Positions 17,205 to 24,965 of a stretch of DNA of 64,000 bases are shown here, piece by piece; the stretch's first letter is position 1, and each line of letters opens with the position of its first letter. Position numbers and translations under genes: made by a program. This DNA comes from Alteribacter keqinensis (GTDB lineage: Bacteria > Bacillota > Bacilli > Bacillales > Salisediminibacteriaceae). The notes beneath the pieces were generated by a model. That model made no database searches and was not told the DNA's origin. It worked only from the letters and a program-made list of their open reading frames with translations. Location of the stretch: NCBI RefSeq assembly GCF_003710255.1, contig NZ_RHIB01000003.1:434001-498000 (forward strand), given 5' to 3'.

Positions 17205-18110
17205 ATGACAATAACCAATACATGGCTGACAAAACCGGAAAGGCACGTTCTGTTCGGTTCTGTTCCGCCGGTAAAAGGCGTAAAACCAACGGGTAAAGAA
17301 GAGATGGCTGATTTGCAGAATAAAGATGAAGATTTTTTGTTTTCTTTGGACGCGGTTGGTGTTGCAAGTGTGAAGCATCCTGTGGTGGTCATAAGTAATC
17401 GTGCACCATATGAGCAGGCAACGGTGGGAACCTTTTCTTTGACTACGTCTCTTCGTCAGGATAAGAAAGGAATCAATATGAGCAGGCTGACAGAGGTTCT
17501 TCATGAATACCAGGAAAAGGACGGACTCCGGTTGACGCTTGAACAATTATCCGCTCTTGCAAAAGAGCTGGCCGATCGTATGGAACAGGAGGCTGCCATA
17601 GTGGAAGTCAGTTTTCCGTGGTTTTTTACAAGGGAAAGTCCCGTGCTTAAAAAACCTGGCATGATGCATGCGGATGCCCATTTGACTGTGTCCTACCATG
17701 AAGAGAAAGGGATTTCTGTCAGGGGAGGACTAAAGGCGGCGGTTACGACCCTTTGCCCATGCTCAAAAGAGATAAGCGAGTACAGCGCCCATAATCAAAG
17801 GGGGTATGTAACGATAGAGGCACACCTGGACCTTCAGCAATTAAGCAGAGATTGGAAGGAGATTTTTCTGACAGCTGCGGAAACGAACGCAAGCTCTCTC
17901 CTATACCCTGTGTTAAAACGACCTGATGAAAAGGCGGTCACAGAAAGAGCATATGAAAATCCGCGATTTGTAGAAGATATGGTACGCCTTGTGGCAGCTG
18001 ACCTGTATGAGGAAGAAGGCATCATCAAATTTACAGTGGAATGCCGGAATGAAGAGTCCATACATCTCCATGACGCCGTCGCAAGTGTTACTTTCGATAA
18101 AACAAAATAA
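17205..18110 (+). CDS. folE2: GTP cyclohydrolase IB (FolE2)
   Basis: FolE2 converts GTP to 7,8-dihydroneopterin triphosphate, the first step of folate synthesis. It can use metals other than zinc and replaces zinc-dependent FolE when zinc is scarce. The ATG at 17205 gives 301 residues, the usual length. The diagnostic stretch TTLCPCSKEIS (Cys near 184 and 186) followed by AHNQRG is present, as is the N-terminal VGV-x-x-VKHPV region. Zur-like boxes on both sides of the divergent promoter region fit the known control of this gene (YciA in Bacillus). Confidence 0.93.
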   Translation: MTITNTWLTKPERHVLFGSVPPVKGVKPTGKEEMADLQNKDEDFLFSLDAVGVASVKHPVVVISNRAPYEQATVGTFSLTTSLRQDKKGINMSRLTEVLHEYQEKDGLRLTLEQLSALAKELADRMEQEAAIVEVSFPWFFTRESPVLKKPGMMHADAHLTVSYHEEKGISVRGGLKAAVTTLCPCSKEISEYSAHNQRGYVTIEAHLDLQQLSRDWKEIFLTAAETNASSLLYPVLKRPDEKAVTERAYENPRFVEDMVRLVAADLYEEEGIIKFTVECRNEESIHLHDAVASVTFDKTK

Positions 18111-18198
18111 AGGAAACTTGAAAGTTATATTGAAGTAGGAAAGGGTATAGTATGACTACATGAATCTTTGAGTACTCCTTCGGGAAAGGATGATTACT

Positions 18199-18699
18199 AT
18201 GGTAAGCAAAGAATTGGTCAAAGAACTGAACGAGCAGATGAATTACGAATTTTACTCCGCCCACATCTATCTGGCAACGGCAGCGTACTGCTCGAACGAA
18301 AGTCTCGACGGGTTTGCAAATTTCTTTTTGGCGCAGGCGGAAGAGGAGCGGTATCATGCCATGAAATTCTACAATTTCATAATAGATATGGGAGCCCGGG
18401 CGGTAGTGGACGAACTGCCAAAGCCAAACCGTGACTTTTCTTCTGTATTGGATGCCTTTGAAAAATCATTGCAGCACGAAAAAGACGTGACCGCCCGCAT
18501 CTACAAGTTGGCTGACCGCGCCCTGGATGAGAGGGAACACGCCACCATGACATTTTTAAACTGGTTTATCGAAGAGCAGGTGGAGGAAGAGGCCACGTTC
18601 GACTCGATCATTCAAAAGCTCAAGCGTATCGAAAATGACAGCAATGCTTTCTACATGCTTGAAAGCGAGCTCGGGAAACGCACCTTTTCCCCGGAATAA
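18199..18699 (+). CDS. ftnA: Ferritin (non-heme iron storage)
   Basis: The ATG at 18199, nine bases after AAAGG, gives a 166-residue four-helix ferritin. Ferroxidase-centre residues are visible in NEQMNYEFYSAHIYL, AEEERYHAMKF and the later EEQVEEEATFDSII. The late segment FYMLESELGKR is typical of bacterial FtnA. It oxidises and stores iron in the cytosol. It follows folE2 by about 90 bases and has its own terminator; shared transcription with folE2 is possible but not shown. Confidence 0.93.
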   Translation: MVSKELVKELNEQMNYEFYSAHIYLATAAYCSNESLDGFANFFLAQAEEERYHAMKFYNFIIDMGARAVVDELPKPNRDFSSVLDAFEKSLQHEKDVTARIYKLADRALDEREHATMTFLNWFIEEQVEEEATFDSIIQKLKRIENDSNAFYMLESELGKRTFSPE

Positions 18700-18720
18700 C
18701 CGCACATATTTCTATAGAAA

Positions 18721-18752
18721 AGAACCGGACGCACCCGCTCCGGTTCTTTTTG
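18721..18752 (+). terminator. Intrinsic terminator of the ferritin gene
   Basis: AGAACCGGA and TCCGGTTCT arms followed by TTTTT. Confidence 0.88.
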
Positions 18753-18768
18753 TGGATCGTATAACCCT

Positions 18769-18817
18769 ATTCACGGCTTTGTAAGTCTGATTAACGGTTT
18801 CCCCTCTCCATTAACGG
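18769..18817. repeat. Short 21-bp-period array, ATTAACGG core, 3 units
   Basis: Cores at 18769 (ATTCACGG), 18790 and 18810, spaced 21 and 20 bases. They lie 70 bases after the ferritin stop and beyond its terminator. The same core recurs at 28468. Confidence 0.6.
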
Positions 18818-18856
18818 GTTGGAGAGGTCCCTTCAAAACATCTCCCTGCGCTCAGT

Positions 18857-19018
18857 CTACATCCCCAAAACGGCAACGGTAATCAGGGTAAAACCGGCAC
18901 ATACAACAACCGAAAATCCCCAATGCCTCTTCGTCATGTTCTTATTTAAAAGCACATTCAACACGGAACTGATGGCGAAAAAGATGAAGAAAACGAACGC
19001 AATCATATAAAAGTCCAC
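18857..19018 (-). CDS. Small two-helix membrane protein
   Basis: A minus-strand frame of 53 residues starts at GTG 19018, after a GGGGGG-containing site. It encodes DFYMIAFVFFIFFAISS, then VLNVLLNKNMTKRHW, then a second helix ending in VLGM. Two hydrophobic segments flanking a basic loop are typical of small Bacillus membrane proteins. The plus strand of the same stretch also has a frame, but it has no ribosome binding site and looks like a shadow. Function is unknown. Confidence 0.55.
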   Translation of the reverse strand: MDFYMIAFVFFIFFAISSVLNVLLNKNMTKRHWGFSVVVCAGFTLITVAVLGM

Positions 19019-19112
19019 CCGGCATCCCCCCACTGTTTTCCTTTATTATAATTTGCGTAGGATAAAAATGGAATATTTGTTAGAATGAACACAGAGATTC
19101 GGAGGTGGAGAG

Positions 19113-19505
19113 ATGGTCATTTATACATTCACAAAAGAAACAGGAACGCAGGTGACCCGGTTTAAATCGGACTTCATTATGTTCCGGATCGCTGTCATAG
19201 ACACGGAAACCCGCATCGGCTGTATACATCTGGGGGCAGAAGGCGTCATCGGAGCCCATGAAGCTGCCGTACCCCAGCTTCTACTCATCGTTTCCGGTAA
19301 AGGAACGGTCATGGGAAAAGAAAACGAGTGGGTTGAAGTGACGAGCGGCGACGCCGTCTGCTGGGAGCGTGGTGAATGGCACGAAACCCGGTCGGTAAAA
19401 TGATTGACGGCGATTGTCGTGGAAGCAGAAGAGCTTTATCCCTCGAGGTTTATGAAAGAAAAGCAGCAGATTGATTGCATCACACAACTGGAGGTGAAAC
19501 CATGA
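19113..19505 (+). pseudogene. Cupin-domain gene interrupted by an in-frame TGA
   Basis: From ATG 19113 (after GGAGGTGGAG) the frame encodes a small cupin of about 130 residues, with CIHLGAEGVIGAHEAAVPQLLLI and SGDAVCWERGEWHE. A TGA at 19401-19403 cuts it at 96 residues. The same frame continues with LTAIVVEAEELYPSRF and runs to a TGA at 19503-19505 that overlaps the PspC start as ATGA. Homologues as I recall them read through this point (GEWHET, a few residues, then AIVIE). A single GGA-to-TGA change would explain it. The truncated 96-residue protein keeps most of the barrel, so residual activity cannot be excluded. Confidence 0.7.
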
Positions 19506-19714
19506 GCAACCGAAAGTTCTACAAATCCACCACTGACGTGAAAGCGAGCGGCGTCCTTGCGGGGATCGCTGAGTATTACAACTGGGACCCGACAATTGTC
19601 CGGCTTGTATTTGCCATCGCCACTCTCCTCACATCAATCATGCCCGGCGTAATCGTCTACATCATCGCCGACTGGGTCATGCCAAAGGATACAGAAAAAG
19701 AATACGAGATTTAG
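19502..19714 (+). CDS. PspC domain protein
   Basis: A 70-residue protein starting at ATG 19502 after CTGGAGGTG. The PspC pattern is clear: KFYKSTTDVKASGVLAGIAEYY, then W-D-P-T-I-V-R-L, a long hydrophobic helix and YIIADWVMPKD. PspC proteins are small membrane proteins of envelope-stress responses. The start overlaps the ancestral stop of the cupin frame (ATGA), so the two were translationally coupled; the premature TGA upstream may weaken that coupling. Confidence 0.9.
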   Translation: MSNRKFYKSTTDVKASGVLAGIAEYYNWDPTIVRLVFAIATLLTSIMPGVIVYIIADWVMPKDTEKEYEI

Positions 19715-19720
19715 CTATGT

Positions 19721-19808
19721 TCATCGGATTTAATTGGGTCATTATCGTAGTTAGAAAAAAGTTATCGGTTTTATTTATTTTTTATCGGCTTTAATTATGT
19801 AGTTATTT
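19721..19808. repeat. 20-21-bp-period array, TTATCGG core, 4-5 units
   Basis: Units at 19721 (TCATCGG), 19742, 19762, 19782 and a weak one at 19803. The array begins seven bases after the PspC stop. The core resembles the complement of the GTCGATAA core at 4157. Confidence 0.7.
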
Positions 19809-19861
19809 ATTGTTGGTTCTTCAGGGGCTGGTAAAACACAAGCATATGTACTCCCTAAAAA

Positions 19862-20035
19862 AAGAGATCTTGCATTCGCTACAGACGGACGCTTTCCGCG
19901 GGCAACGCCTCAGCCTCCTGAAGTCGCCTTCTGCTTCTTCCTCTGCTATTTTCTTTGATGTACATGCGTCGAAGCAACTCGCAGCTGTTGCTTTTCCCGC
20001 TGGAGTCGCCGTCTCCCGCTCCTGTCTACTCTTAT
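19862..20035. repeat. Dispersed GC-rich repeat next to the transposase remnant
   Basis: The segment holds GCTTTCCGCGGGCAACGCC, TTCTGCTTCTTCCTCTGC and GCGTCGAAGCAACTCG. The last two strings recur in inverted orientation in the element at 59232-59555. Such CTTTCCGCGG-type repeats are widespread in Bacillales chromosomes. Here it forms the upstream part of a truncated insertion sequence. Confidence 0.65.
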
Positions 20036-20069
20036 AAATAAGGATAAAATTTTATTTTCGGAGGATGAC

Positions 20070-20393
20070 ATGTTACGTCCTATTCGAGAGAAACAAGTTG
20101 AATTAGAGATGGTTTCCATTAATCAGCTCGTCCCTGAAGATCACTTACTCCGTAAGACTGATGCCACGATTGACTTTTCCATTATCTATGACAAAGTAAA
20201 TCCATATTATAGAGAGGACAACGGCCGCCCTCCCATTGATTCTGTGATGCTTTTTAAAATTATGTTTGTTGGATACCTTTACGGTATTCGTTTTGAAAGG
20301 CAGCTTGAAAAAGAGATACAAGTTAGGTTTGAGTTTAACCTAAATGCTCCCTCATCACTCTACAATCACTCCCCTGCTTAATGAGCATGTCTG
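20070..20393 (+). mobile_element. IS1182-family transposase, 5' remnant
   Basis: From the ATG at 20070 (after GGAGGATGAC) the first 85 or so residues (MLRPIREKQVELEMVSINQL, PEDHLLRKTDA, GRPPIDSVMLFKIMFVGYL) are those of IS1182-type DDE transposases, normally about 450-500 residues. Near 20340 the frame degrades: FNLNA is followed, after a one-base shift, by LPHHSTI, which corresponds to the family's DHSTIS motif. Everything beyond is missing, including the DDE residues. The element is dead. Its left end is the repeat at 19862-20035; no right end was found. Confidence 0.8.
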
Positions 20394-20557
20394 AACAAAT
20401 TGAAATATTATCCATATGTGATGTGTAAGAGGTATTTCTTTATATTTCTATGACTATTAACCTGCTACTGCAGACCTTATTCCTCCTTAAACCACAGTAA
20501 AATTTTGTTTAATGATGGTGGAATCATACACTATTTACCTATTTATTGAAAAAGATG

Positions 20558-20578
20558 GTATTTAGTGTTGCTAAATAC
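20558..20578. promoter_or_regulatory. Inverted repeat upstream of the LVIVD gene, possible operator
   Basis: GTATTTAG, TGTTG, CTAAATAC is a perfect 8-base inverted repeat with a 5-base centre, 68 bases before the start codon at 20646. Its position fits an operator or an mRNA leader hairpin. No regulator could be assigned. Confidence 0.45.
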
Positions 20579-20645
20579 GATGTAATTATCTTAATATTTA
20601 GTTAATTGTTGGTATTTAAAACCTACATATAACGGAGGGGAAGAA

Positions 20646-22040
20646 ATGAAACAGAAATTGAAGGTCGGGGCTATTACGAGTTTGGCTACATTAATGTTTG
20701 CAACACCTGCTTTAGCGTGTGATATTGATGGCTGGGGAAAAGGAGATTATGAATACGATGCTGGGAGCAGTTACCGGTACGGTGATGAAGGAATGAATGA
20801 AATTCCTGTGATGGAAGGCAGTAAAAACGTGTCATTTTTAAAGGAAACAGCGGCTGTATCGTTAAACGCTTCAGAAAGCGGACTCCCCGTTACAGGGGCT
20901 GACGTATACGCTTATAAAGGTTATGCCTACATGGGAACCCACCGCCTCGGATCGGGCTCCAATGAAGGAATAAGAGTGTTCGACATGAAAGATCCTTCCA
21001 ATCCTGTAGAGGTGGCGAAATTCGCAGATAATCTCCCGGGTACATGGCAGGAAAAAATCATTGTAAAGTCTGTCAATACACCTCACTTTAAGGGAGACTT
21101 GGCTGTTGTCAGTGTACAGCGATTTAATGGTGATGCAGAAAAGGTGGGGACTGTTATTTATGACGTAACAGACCCTGTTAACCCGATAGAGTTAGGGTTC
21201 TGGGAAACACCTGAAGCTCATCTTAATGGCGGCGGGACTCACGAGCTTTATTTAACTACTCAAGGAAACCGGGCGCTGCTTCTTGCGGCTAACTCGGGAT
21301 CGTACAGGCGTTCAGGCGGGGAGATTCATGACTTTGTGATTGTTGATGTGAGTAATCCGGCTGAACCTCAGGAAATCTATCAATTCGATCCAAAAACGGT
21401 GATTCCAGAAGTCGATCAGACTTACCGCTTTGTAGATGAACATAATCAAACACGATCCATCAGCGTTCACAGCGTGATTGCAGATACTACAGGAAAATAT
21501 GCGTATTTATCCGCTTGGGACATGGGCACGGTCATTCTTGACATCAGTAACCCGGAAGAAGCAGAATTTGTAGGACGTACTTCTTATGAAGAGCAGGTTC
21601 AAGGGGCAGCCCACTCTGCGGCTCTTGCAAAGGGCGGCAATGTGTTAATCGAAACACGTGAAGTCTTTAACCCGGTCCGCCACGGCTACGAGCAAGGGTT
21701 TGGCTATGTTCGTATCTATGATATTAAAGATAAAGCGAATCCTGAATTAATCAGCACGTTCCAAACGGATAATGCAGAAAACATGACTACAGGATACCCG
21801 GGATTCACCGTTCACGACCCTAAAGTGCTGGGAAATACGCTTTATTTGTCTCACTACTTTGACGGAGTGAGAATTGTCGACATTACCAGCCCATCTAATC
21901 CTGAAGAAATCGGAGCTTATGTACCTGAAAAGTCCAATATTTGGGGCGTATTTGTACACAGAAACTATATCTTGGCGTCTGATATGGAAACGGGATTAAA
22001 GGTCTTGCAGAAAACAGGGAACGGCAACGGGAAAAAGTGA
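20646..22040 (+). CDS. Secreted LVIVD-repeat (beta-propeller) protein
   Basis: A 464-residue protein with a Sec signal peptide (MKQKLKVGAITSLATLMFAT, cleavage after PALA). The rest holds LVIVD-type repeats: GIRVFDMKDPSNPVEVAKF, VIYDVTDPVNPIELGF, FVIVDVSNPAEPQEI, VILDISNPEEAEFVG, VRIYDIKDKANPELIS and VRIVDITSPSNPEEIGAY. Repeats of the form V-x-(I/V)-x-D-(I/V)-x-(D/N)-P-x-x-P form beta-propellers, usually surface proteins without enzymatic motifs. It probably binds or scaffolds outside the cell. The binding site GGAGGGGAAGAA precedes the ATG. It has its own terminator. Confidence 0.85.
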   Translation: MKQKLKVGAITSLATLMFATPALACDIDGWGKGDYEYDAGSSYRYGDEGMNEIPVMEGSKNVSFLKETAAVSLNASESGLPVTGADVYAYKGYAYMGTHRLGSGSNEGIRVFDMKDPSNPVEVAKFADNLPGTWQEKIIVKSVNTPHFKGDLAVVSVQRFNGDAEKVGTVIYDVTDPVNPIELGFWETPEAHLNGGGTHELYLTTQGNRALLLAANSGSYRRSGGEIHDFVIVDVSNPAEPQEIYQFDPKTVIPEVDQTYRFVDEHNQTRSISVHSVIADTTGKYAYLSAWDMGTVILDISNPEEAEFVGRTSYEEQVQGAAHSAALAKGGNVLIETREVFNPVRHGYEQGFGYVRIYDIKDKANPELISTFQTDNAENMTTGYPGFTVHDPKVLGNTLYLSHYFDGVRIVDITSPSNPEEIGAYVPEKSNIWGVFVHRNYILASDMETGLKVLQKTGNGNGKK

Positions 22041-22046
22041 TTGGAG

Positions 22047-22080
22047 AGCTGTTGAGACTTTGGTCTTAACAGCTTTTTTA
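22047..22080 (+). terminator. Intrinsic terminator
   Basis: AGCTGTTgAGAC and GTCTtAACAGCT arms followed by six T residues, just after the LVIVD gene. Confidence 0.88.
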
Positions 22081-22227
22081 AACGATAAAAGGATTGAATA
22101 ATTACACTTTCTATAATAATTTGGCGTTGGAGACCGCAAGCAATGCAATAAGCAGGGAAAATGAAATAGGTGAGAACCAGGTGATAATCAAAAAAAGTGT
22201 CCTGCAAAACCCCGCCCCAACCCATAC

Positions 22228-22262
22228 AAAATGCCCGGACGATTGCTCGCATTCGGGCACTT
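22228..22262 (-). terminator. Probable terminator of the coiled-coil lipoprotein gene
   Basis: TGCCCG and CGGGCA arms with a long loop lie just 3' of the minus-strand stop at 22275. The T tract is short on either strand. Nothing else was recognised between 22081 and 22227. Confidence 0.5.
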
Positions 22263-22274
22263 TTAGTCGTTTGG

Positions 22275-23012
22275 TTAATCCGCTTCCTCAAAAATCACCG
22301 TAATCCCCATGATCTCGATTTCATCCCCATCAGCAAGCGTAAACGTCACATCGTCCACGCCCCACTCACCACCGAGAATCTCGTTGACCTCAAGCCAGCC
22401 CGCGCTGTCATAGACGATAAAATTACCAGATCCGCTCTCAGCTCTAACCGTGTACCGGCCGGGGGCGATATGCTCGCCAGCCGTCCATTTTCCGGCTCCG
22501 AGCTTCTCTGTTTTTGGCGGCGGCGGATTTTTCAGCGCAATAATCTCCTCTTCCTTTTCCTCAAGCTGAGCCTTCAGCCCTGAAATCTCCTTATCTTTCT
22601 TCTCAAGATTCCCTTCTGCTTCTGCCAGATCGCCTTCGAGGTTTTCGGCCCTGCTCTCAGCGGCCTTCCGCTTTTTCTCCGCATCATCCCGCTCAGCAAC
22701 CGCAGCTTCCACGTTGTTCTCTTCAATAAACGACTCCAGCTCCGCAACCGTCGCTTCCAGTTCCCCAACGGCACCGGCAAGTTCCTCATTCTCCGCTTCG
22801 AGAGCATCAGCCCTGTCACGGGCATCCTCAAACTGCTCCGACACTCGGTCCCGCTCCTTATCCAGCTCTCCGATCACCGTCCGGGCAACACCCGCTTCAG
22901 ACCTCGCCCCATTACACGACGCCAGACTCACGAAAAACAACACAAGAAAAACAGCCGCCGCAACCCGCCACACCCACACGTTTTCCCATCCCTTTTTCAC
23001 CATTTCCATCAT
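22275..23012 (-). CDS. Lipoprotein with long coiled coil and C-terminal beta domain
   Basis: The ATG at 23012 follows TTGGAGG. The 245-residue product has a basic N-terminus, a hydrophobic core and lipobox LASC near residue 33. Residues of about 45-160 form an uninterrupted coiled coil rich in Glu, Ala, Lys and Leu (ALEAENEELAGAVGELEATV). After a Pro-rich hinge (NPPPPKTEK) a beta domain follows, with WTAGEHIAPGRYTVRAESG and VTFTLADGDEIEI, a module found at the C-terminus of several Bacillus cell-surface proteins. It is probably a membrane-anchored extracellular protein with an extended stalk. A 54-bp palindrome lies 17 bases upstream of the start. Confidence 0.75.
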   Translation of the reverse strand: MMEMVKKGWENVWVWRVAAAVFLVLFFVSLASCNGARSEAGVARTVIGELDKERDRVSEQFEDARDRADALEAENEELAGAVGELEATVAELESFIEENNVEAAVAERDDAEKKRKAAESRAENLEGDLAEAEGNLEKKDKEISGLKAQLEEKEEEIIALKNPPPPKTEKLGAGKWTAGEHIAPGRYTVRAESGSGNFIVYDSAGWLEVNEILGGEWGVDDVTFTLADGDEIEIMGITVIFEEAD

Positions 23013-23028
23013 AAAGCCTCCAACGTTA

Positions 23029-23082
23029 GTATGAAGGCACTGGAAAAAGGTAAAGATCGAATTTTTCAGTGCCTTCTCGTAT
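23029..23082. repeat. 54-bp dispersed palindrome, copy 1
   Basis: GTATGAAGGCACTG and CAGTGCCTTCTCGTAT form an inverted repeat with an A/T-rich centre. Its complement matches the copy at 41218-41272 nearly base for base. It lies directly upstream of the binding site of the lipoprotein gene starting at 23012, so it would be in that mRNA leader if transcription begins upstream. Confidence 0.85.
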
Positions 23083-23244
23083 ATGAACATGGATATACGA
23101 ACCGGTAGGATTAAATACCTAAATCCTTTCCGCAAAGTTAGGAGCAATCCTACACGCCCCCCGGGGAAAATGTAAGGCGGTGTCGCGATGGTATTATATG
23201 TTAAAATAGAATTATCAAAAATTTCATGTACGGGGGAATGACAA

Positions 23245-23403
23245 ATGTTTTCAATCACAGACTTTCTCTATCAGGTCGCCGGCCTCGGCATTCTCGTCGG
23301 AATGGCGGCACTGGTCGTCTGGTTCATTAGGCACACCGTGAGAAACAAGCGCCAGCTGGACGAAATCACAAAAAAGCTCGATGAGATGAAAGAGAAGCAA
23401 TGA
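23245..23403 (+). CDS. Small membrane protein with a charged tail
   Basis: A 52-residue protein starting at ATG 23245 after GGGGGAAT. It has a hydrophobic helix (VAGLGILVGMAALVVWFI), then a charged amphipathic tail (RHTVRNKRQLDEITKKLDEM). The layout is like the DUF4083-type small membrane proteins of Bacillus, but the match is by pattern only. Its stop overlaps the next start (ATGA), so it heads a three-gene unit with the membrane proteins at 23400 and 23963. Confidence 0.65.
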   Translation: MFSITDFLYQVAGLGILVGMAALVVWFIRHTVRNKRQLDEITKKLDEMKEKQ

Positions 23404-23966
23404 CCACACTATCAAAATTCATCATCATCCTCACCGCCATCCTTCTCGGCTACGGCGGCCTCACCCTCGTCACCGGTTGGATCAACCACGGCGAGATCGA
23501 CCGGAGCGCGGTGATTGTCCTTCTCGCCACAGGCGTGATGCTGTACTTTTACGTGTCGGGCAAACGGGCTGAAGCCAAACAGCTCAACAGGCTCACGATC
23601 AAGACCGTTACGGGAAAAATGGACGAAAAGGGGTTCGATCCGAAGGCGGCCCGTCTGATTGAAGAGGTACTGGAAGAGAAACGAACCGTCCTCGGGGACA
23701 AGGACTTTCAGGCGTGGCTTGGGGAGCTCACGTATACGGTTCCCGGGGAGCTGGCAGACGAAGAGCCTGCGCTCCGCCTCTACCACACAAACCCCGACTG
23801 GGTTGAAAGAGAAGTCTCAGCGCTGGAACGGGAAACAAAGCTTTCGTGGGAGGAACAGACAGAAGATCTCAAACACCTGGACGATCAGCCCCGAAAAGCC
23901 CAGCTCGTAGTAAGAACCCGCCTCACCGAAATCATCGATGAGCTGAAAGACGCGAAAGATTATTGA
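23400..23966 (+). CDS. Membrane-anchored hypothetical protein
   Basis: A 188-residue protein with two N-terminal membrane helices (FIIILTAILLGYGGLTLV and SAVIVLLATGVMLYFYV), then a cytosolic domain of about 130 charged residues (KAARLIEEVLEEKRTVLGDK and DWVEREVSALERETKLSWEE). No known domain was recognised. The start overlaps the stop of the 52-residue gene (ATGA) and its own stop overlaps the next start (TTGA), indicating translational coupling. Confidence 0.7.
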   Translation: MTTLSKFIIILTAILLGYGGLTLVTGWINHGEIDRSAVIVLLATGVMLYFYVSGKRAEAKQLNRLTIKTVTGKMDEKGFDPKAARLIEEVLEEKRTVLGDKDFQAWLGELTYTVPGELADEEPALRLYHTNPDWVEREVSALERETKLSWEEQTEDLKHLDDQPRKAQLVVRTRLTEIIDELKDAKDY

Positions 23967-24346
23967 CGGAGGAACCGGAGAAACGGGGGCTTCTTAAGGC
24001 AGTCATACATAAGCATAAAGGACGTGACACCATCTTGAAGCACGCAGCTCTTATCGGACTCATCATTCAAATAACCTATATTTTTTTCACCATGGCTGTC
24101 GATTTTCTGTTTCTCATCGAAAGAACAGCTCTCACAGCCTATCAATTTGGCATTTCAATGATGGTAACAGCAATTCTCACAACCATTCTCGGAACGATCG
24201 GCGCTTTTTCAGGCAACCGTCCCGTCATGTCAGGCTGGGTAACGGCACTCGGTATCCTCATGGGGGCATGGTTCATATTTGCCTACCTCCTGCCCGAAGC
24301 AGGGATCCCGCCGGTGATACCTTGGCTTTATCCGGATATGAAATAA
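23963..24346 (+). CDS. Four-helix membrane protein
   Basis: A 127-residue product read from a TTG at 23963 that overlaps the preceding stop; a later in-frame TTG near 24034 is an alternative start. A charged N-terminus is followed by about four hydrophobic segments, including AALIGLIIQITYIFFTMAV and ISMMVTAILTTILGTIGAF, and a C-terminal PVIPWLYPDMK. No family was recognised. It is the last gene of the coupled small membrane-protein operon. Confidence 0.6.
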   Translation: MTEEPEKRGLLKAVIHKHKGRDTILKHAALIGLIIQITYIFFTMAVDFLFLIERTALTAYQFGISMMVTAILTTILGTIGAFSGNRPVMSGWVTALGILMGAWFIFAYLLPEAGIPPVIPWLYPDMK

Positions 24347-24437
24347 AGCTGTTGTTTTAAAAGTGTTTTAAAAAAGAGGTTGATAGAAGCGAACGCAAAT
24401 AGCGGAAATCAACCACAAAAAGTTTATAAAAGAACGG

Positions 24438-24965
24438 ATGATCACCATGCCAATCCATCTTGAACCGCTTAACCAAAAAGACGCCGGACCATTGCTTCAA
24501 TTTGAGCTTGAAAACAGAGCCTATTTTGAGCAGTCCGTCCCAAGCCGGGGCAACAGCTTCTACCACAGCGACACGTTTAGAAGCCGGCTCGAAACACGGC
24601 TCCGGGAACAGGCCATGGGACAGGCCCTTTATTATTTAATCAAAGACAGCACCGGCACGATTCTGGGGCGGATCAATGTGACGGATATAGAAGAGGGCCG
24701 GGGCCATCTCGGCTATCGGATCGGCGAGAGCCATACGGGGAAAGGTGTGGCGAAGGATGCCCTCAAATTATTAATCGGGAACCTGAAAGAAAAACACATA
24801 ACCGAACTCCACGCAAAAACAACCAAGGACAACACGGCCTCCCGGAAAGTGCTGGAGAAAAACGGCTTCAGGGAAGTGGAAACGAACAAGGAAACGGTCG
24901 AACTTAACGGGCAGAAACTGACGTTTGTCTGCTATACGAGAATATTAGAGGGGGGAGCAGAGTGA
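24438..24965 (+). CDS. GNAT acetyltransferase, RimJ/RimL-like
   Basis: A 175-residue protein with the RimJ/RimL pattern: IHLEPLNQKDAGPLLQFELEN at the N-terminus, ILGRINVTDIEEGRGHLGYRI, the acetyl-CoA loop SHTGKGVAKDALKLL, and the closing NTASRKVLEKNGFREVE. Such enzymes acetylate protein N-termini or small amines. ATGs at 24438 and 24447 are both possible and the binding site is weak. The next gene overlaps by four bases (GTGA). Confidence 0.88.
   Translation: MITMPIHLEPLNQKDAGPLLQFELENRAYFEQSVPSRGNSFYHSDTFRSRLETRLREQAMGQALYYLIKDSTGTILGRINVTDIEEGRGHLGYRIGESHTGKGVAKDALKLLIGNLKEKHITELHAKTTKDNTASRKVLEKNGFREVETNKETVELNGQKLTFVCYTRILEGGAE

Noticed and set aside
15912-17546. 544-residue version of the flavoprotein
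   Set aside because: The first 171 residues overlap the folE2 gene and the Zur boxes. The ATG at 17033 has a proper binding site and starts directly at the FAD motif.
21965-22291. Minus-strand 108-residue frame overlapping the end of the LVIVD gene
   Set aside because: It spans a strong terminator and has no ribosome binding site or recognisable domain.
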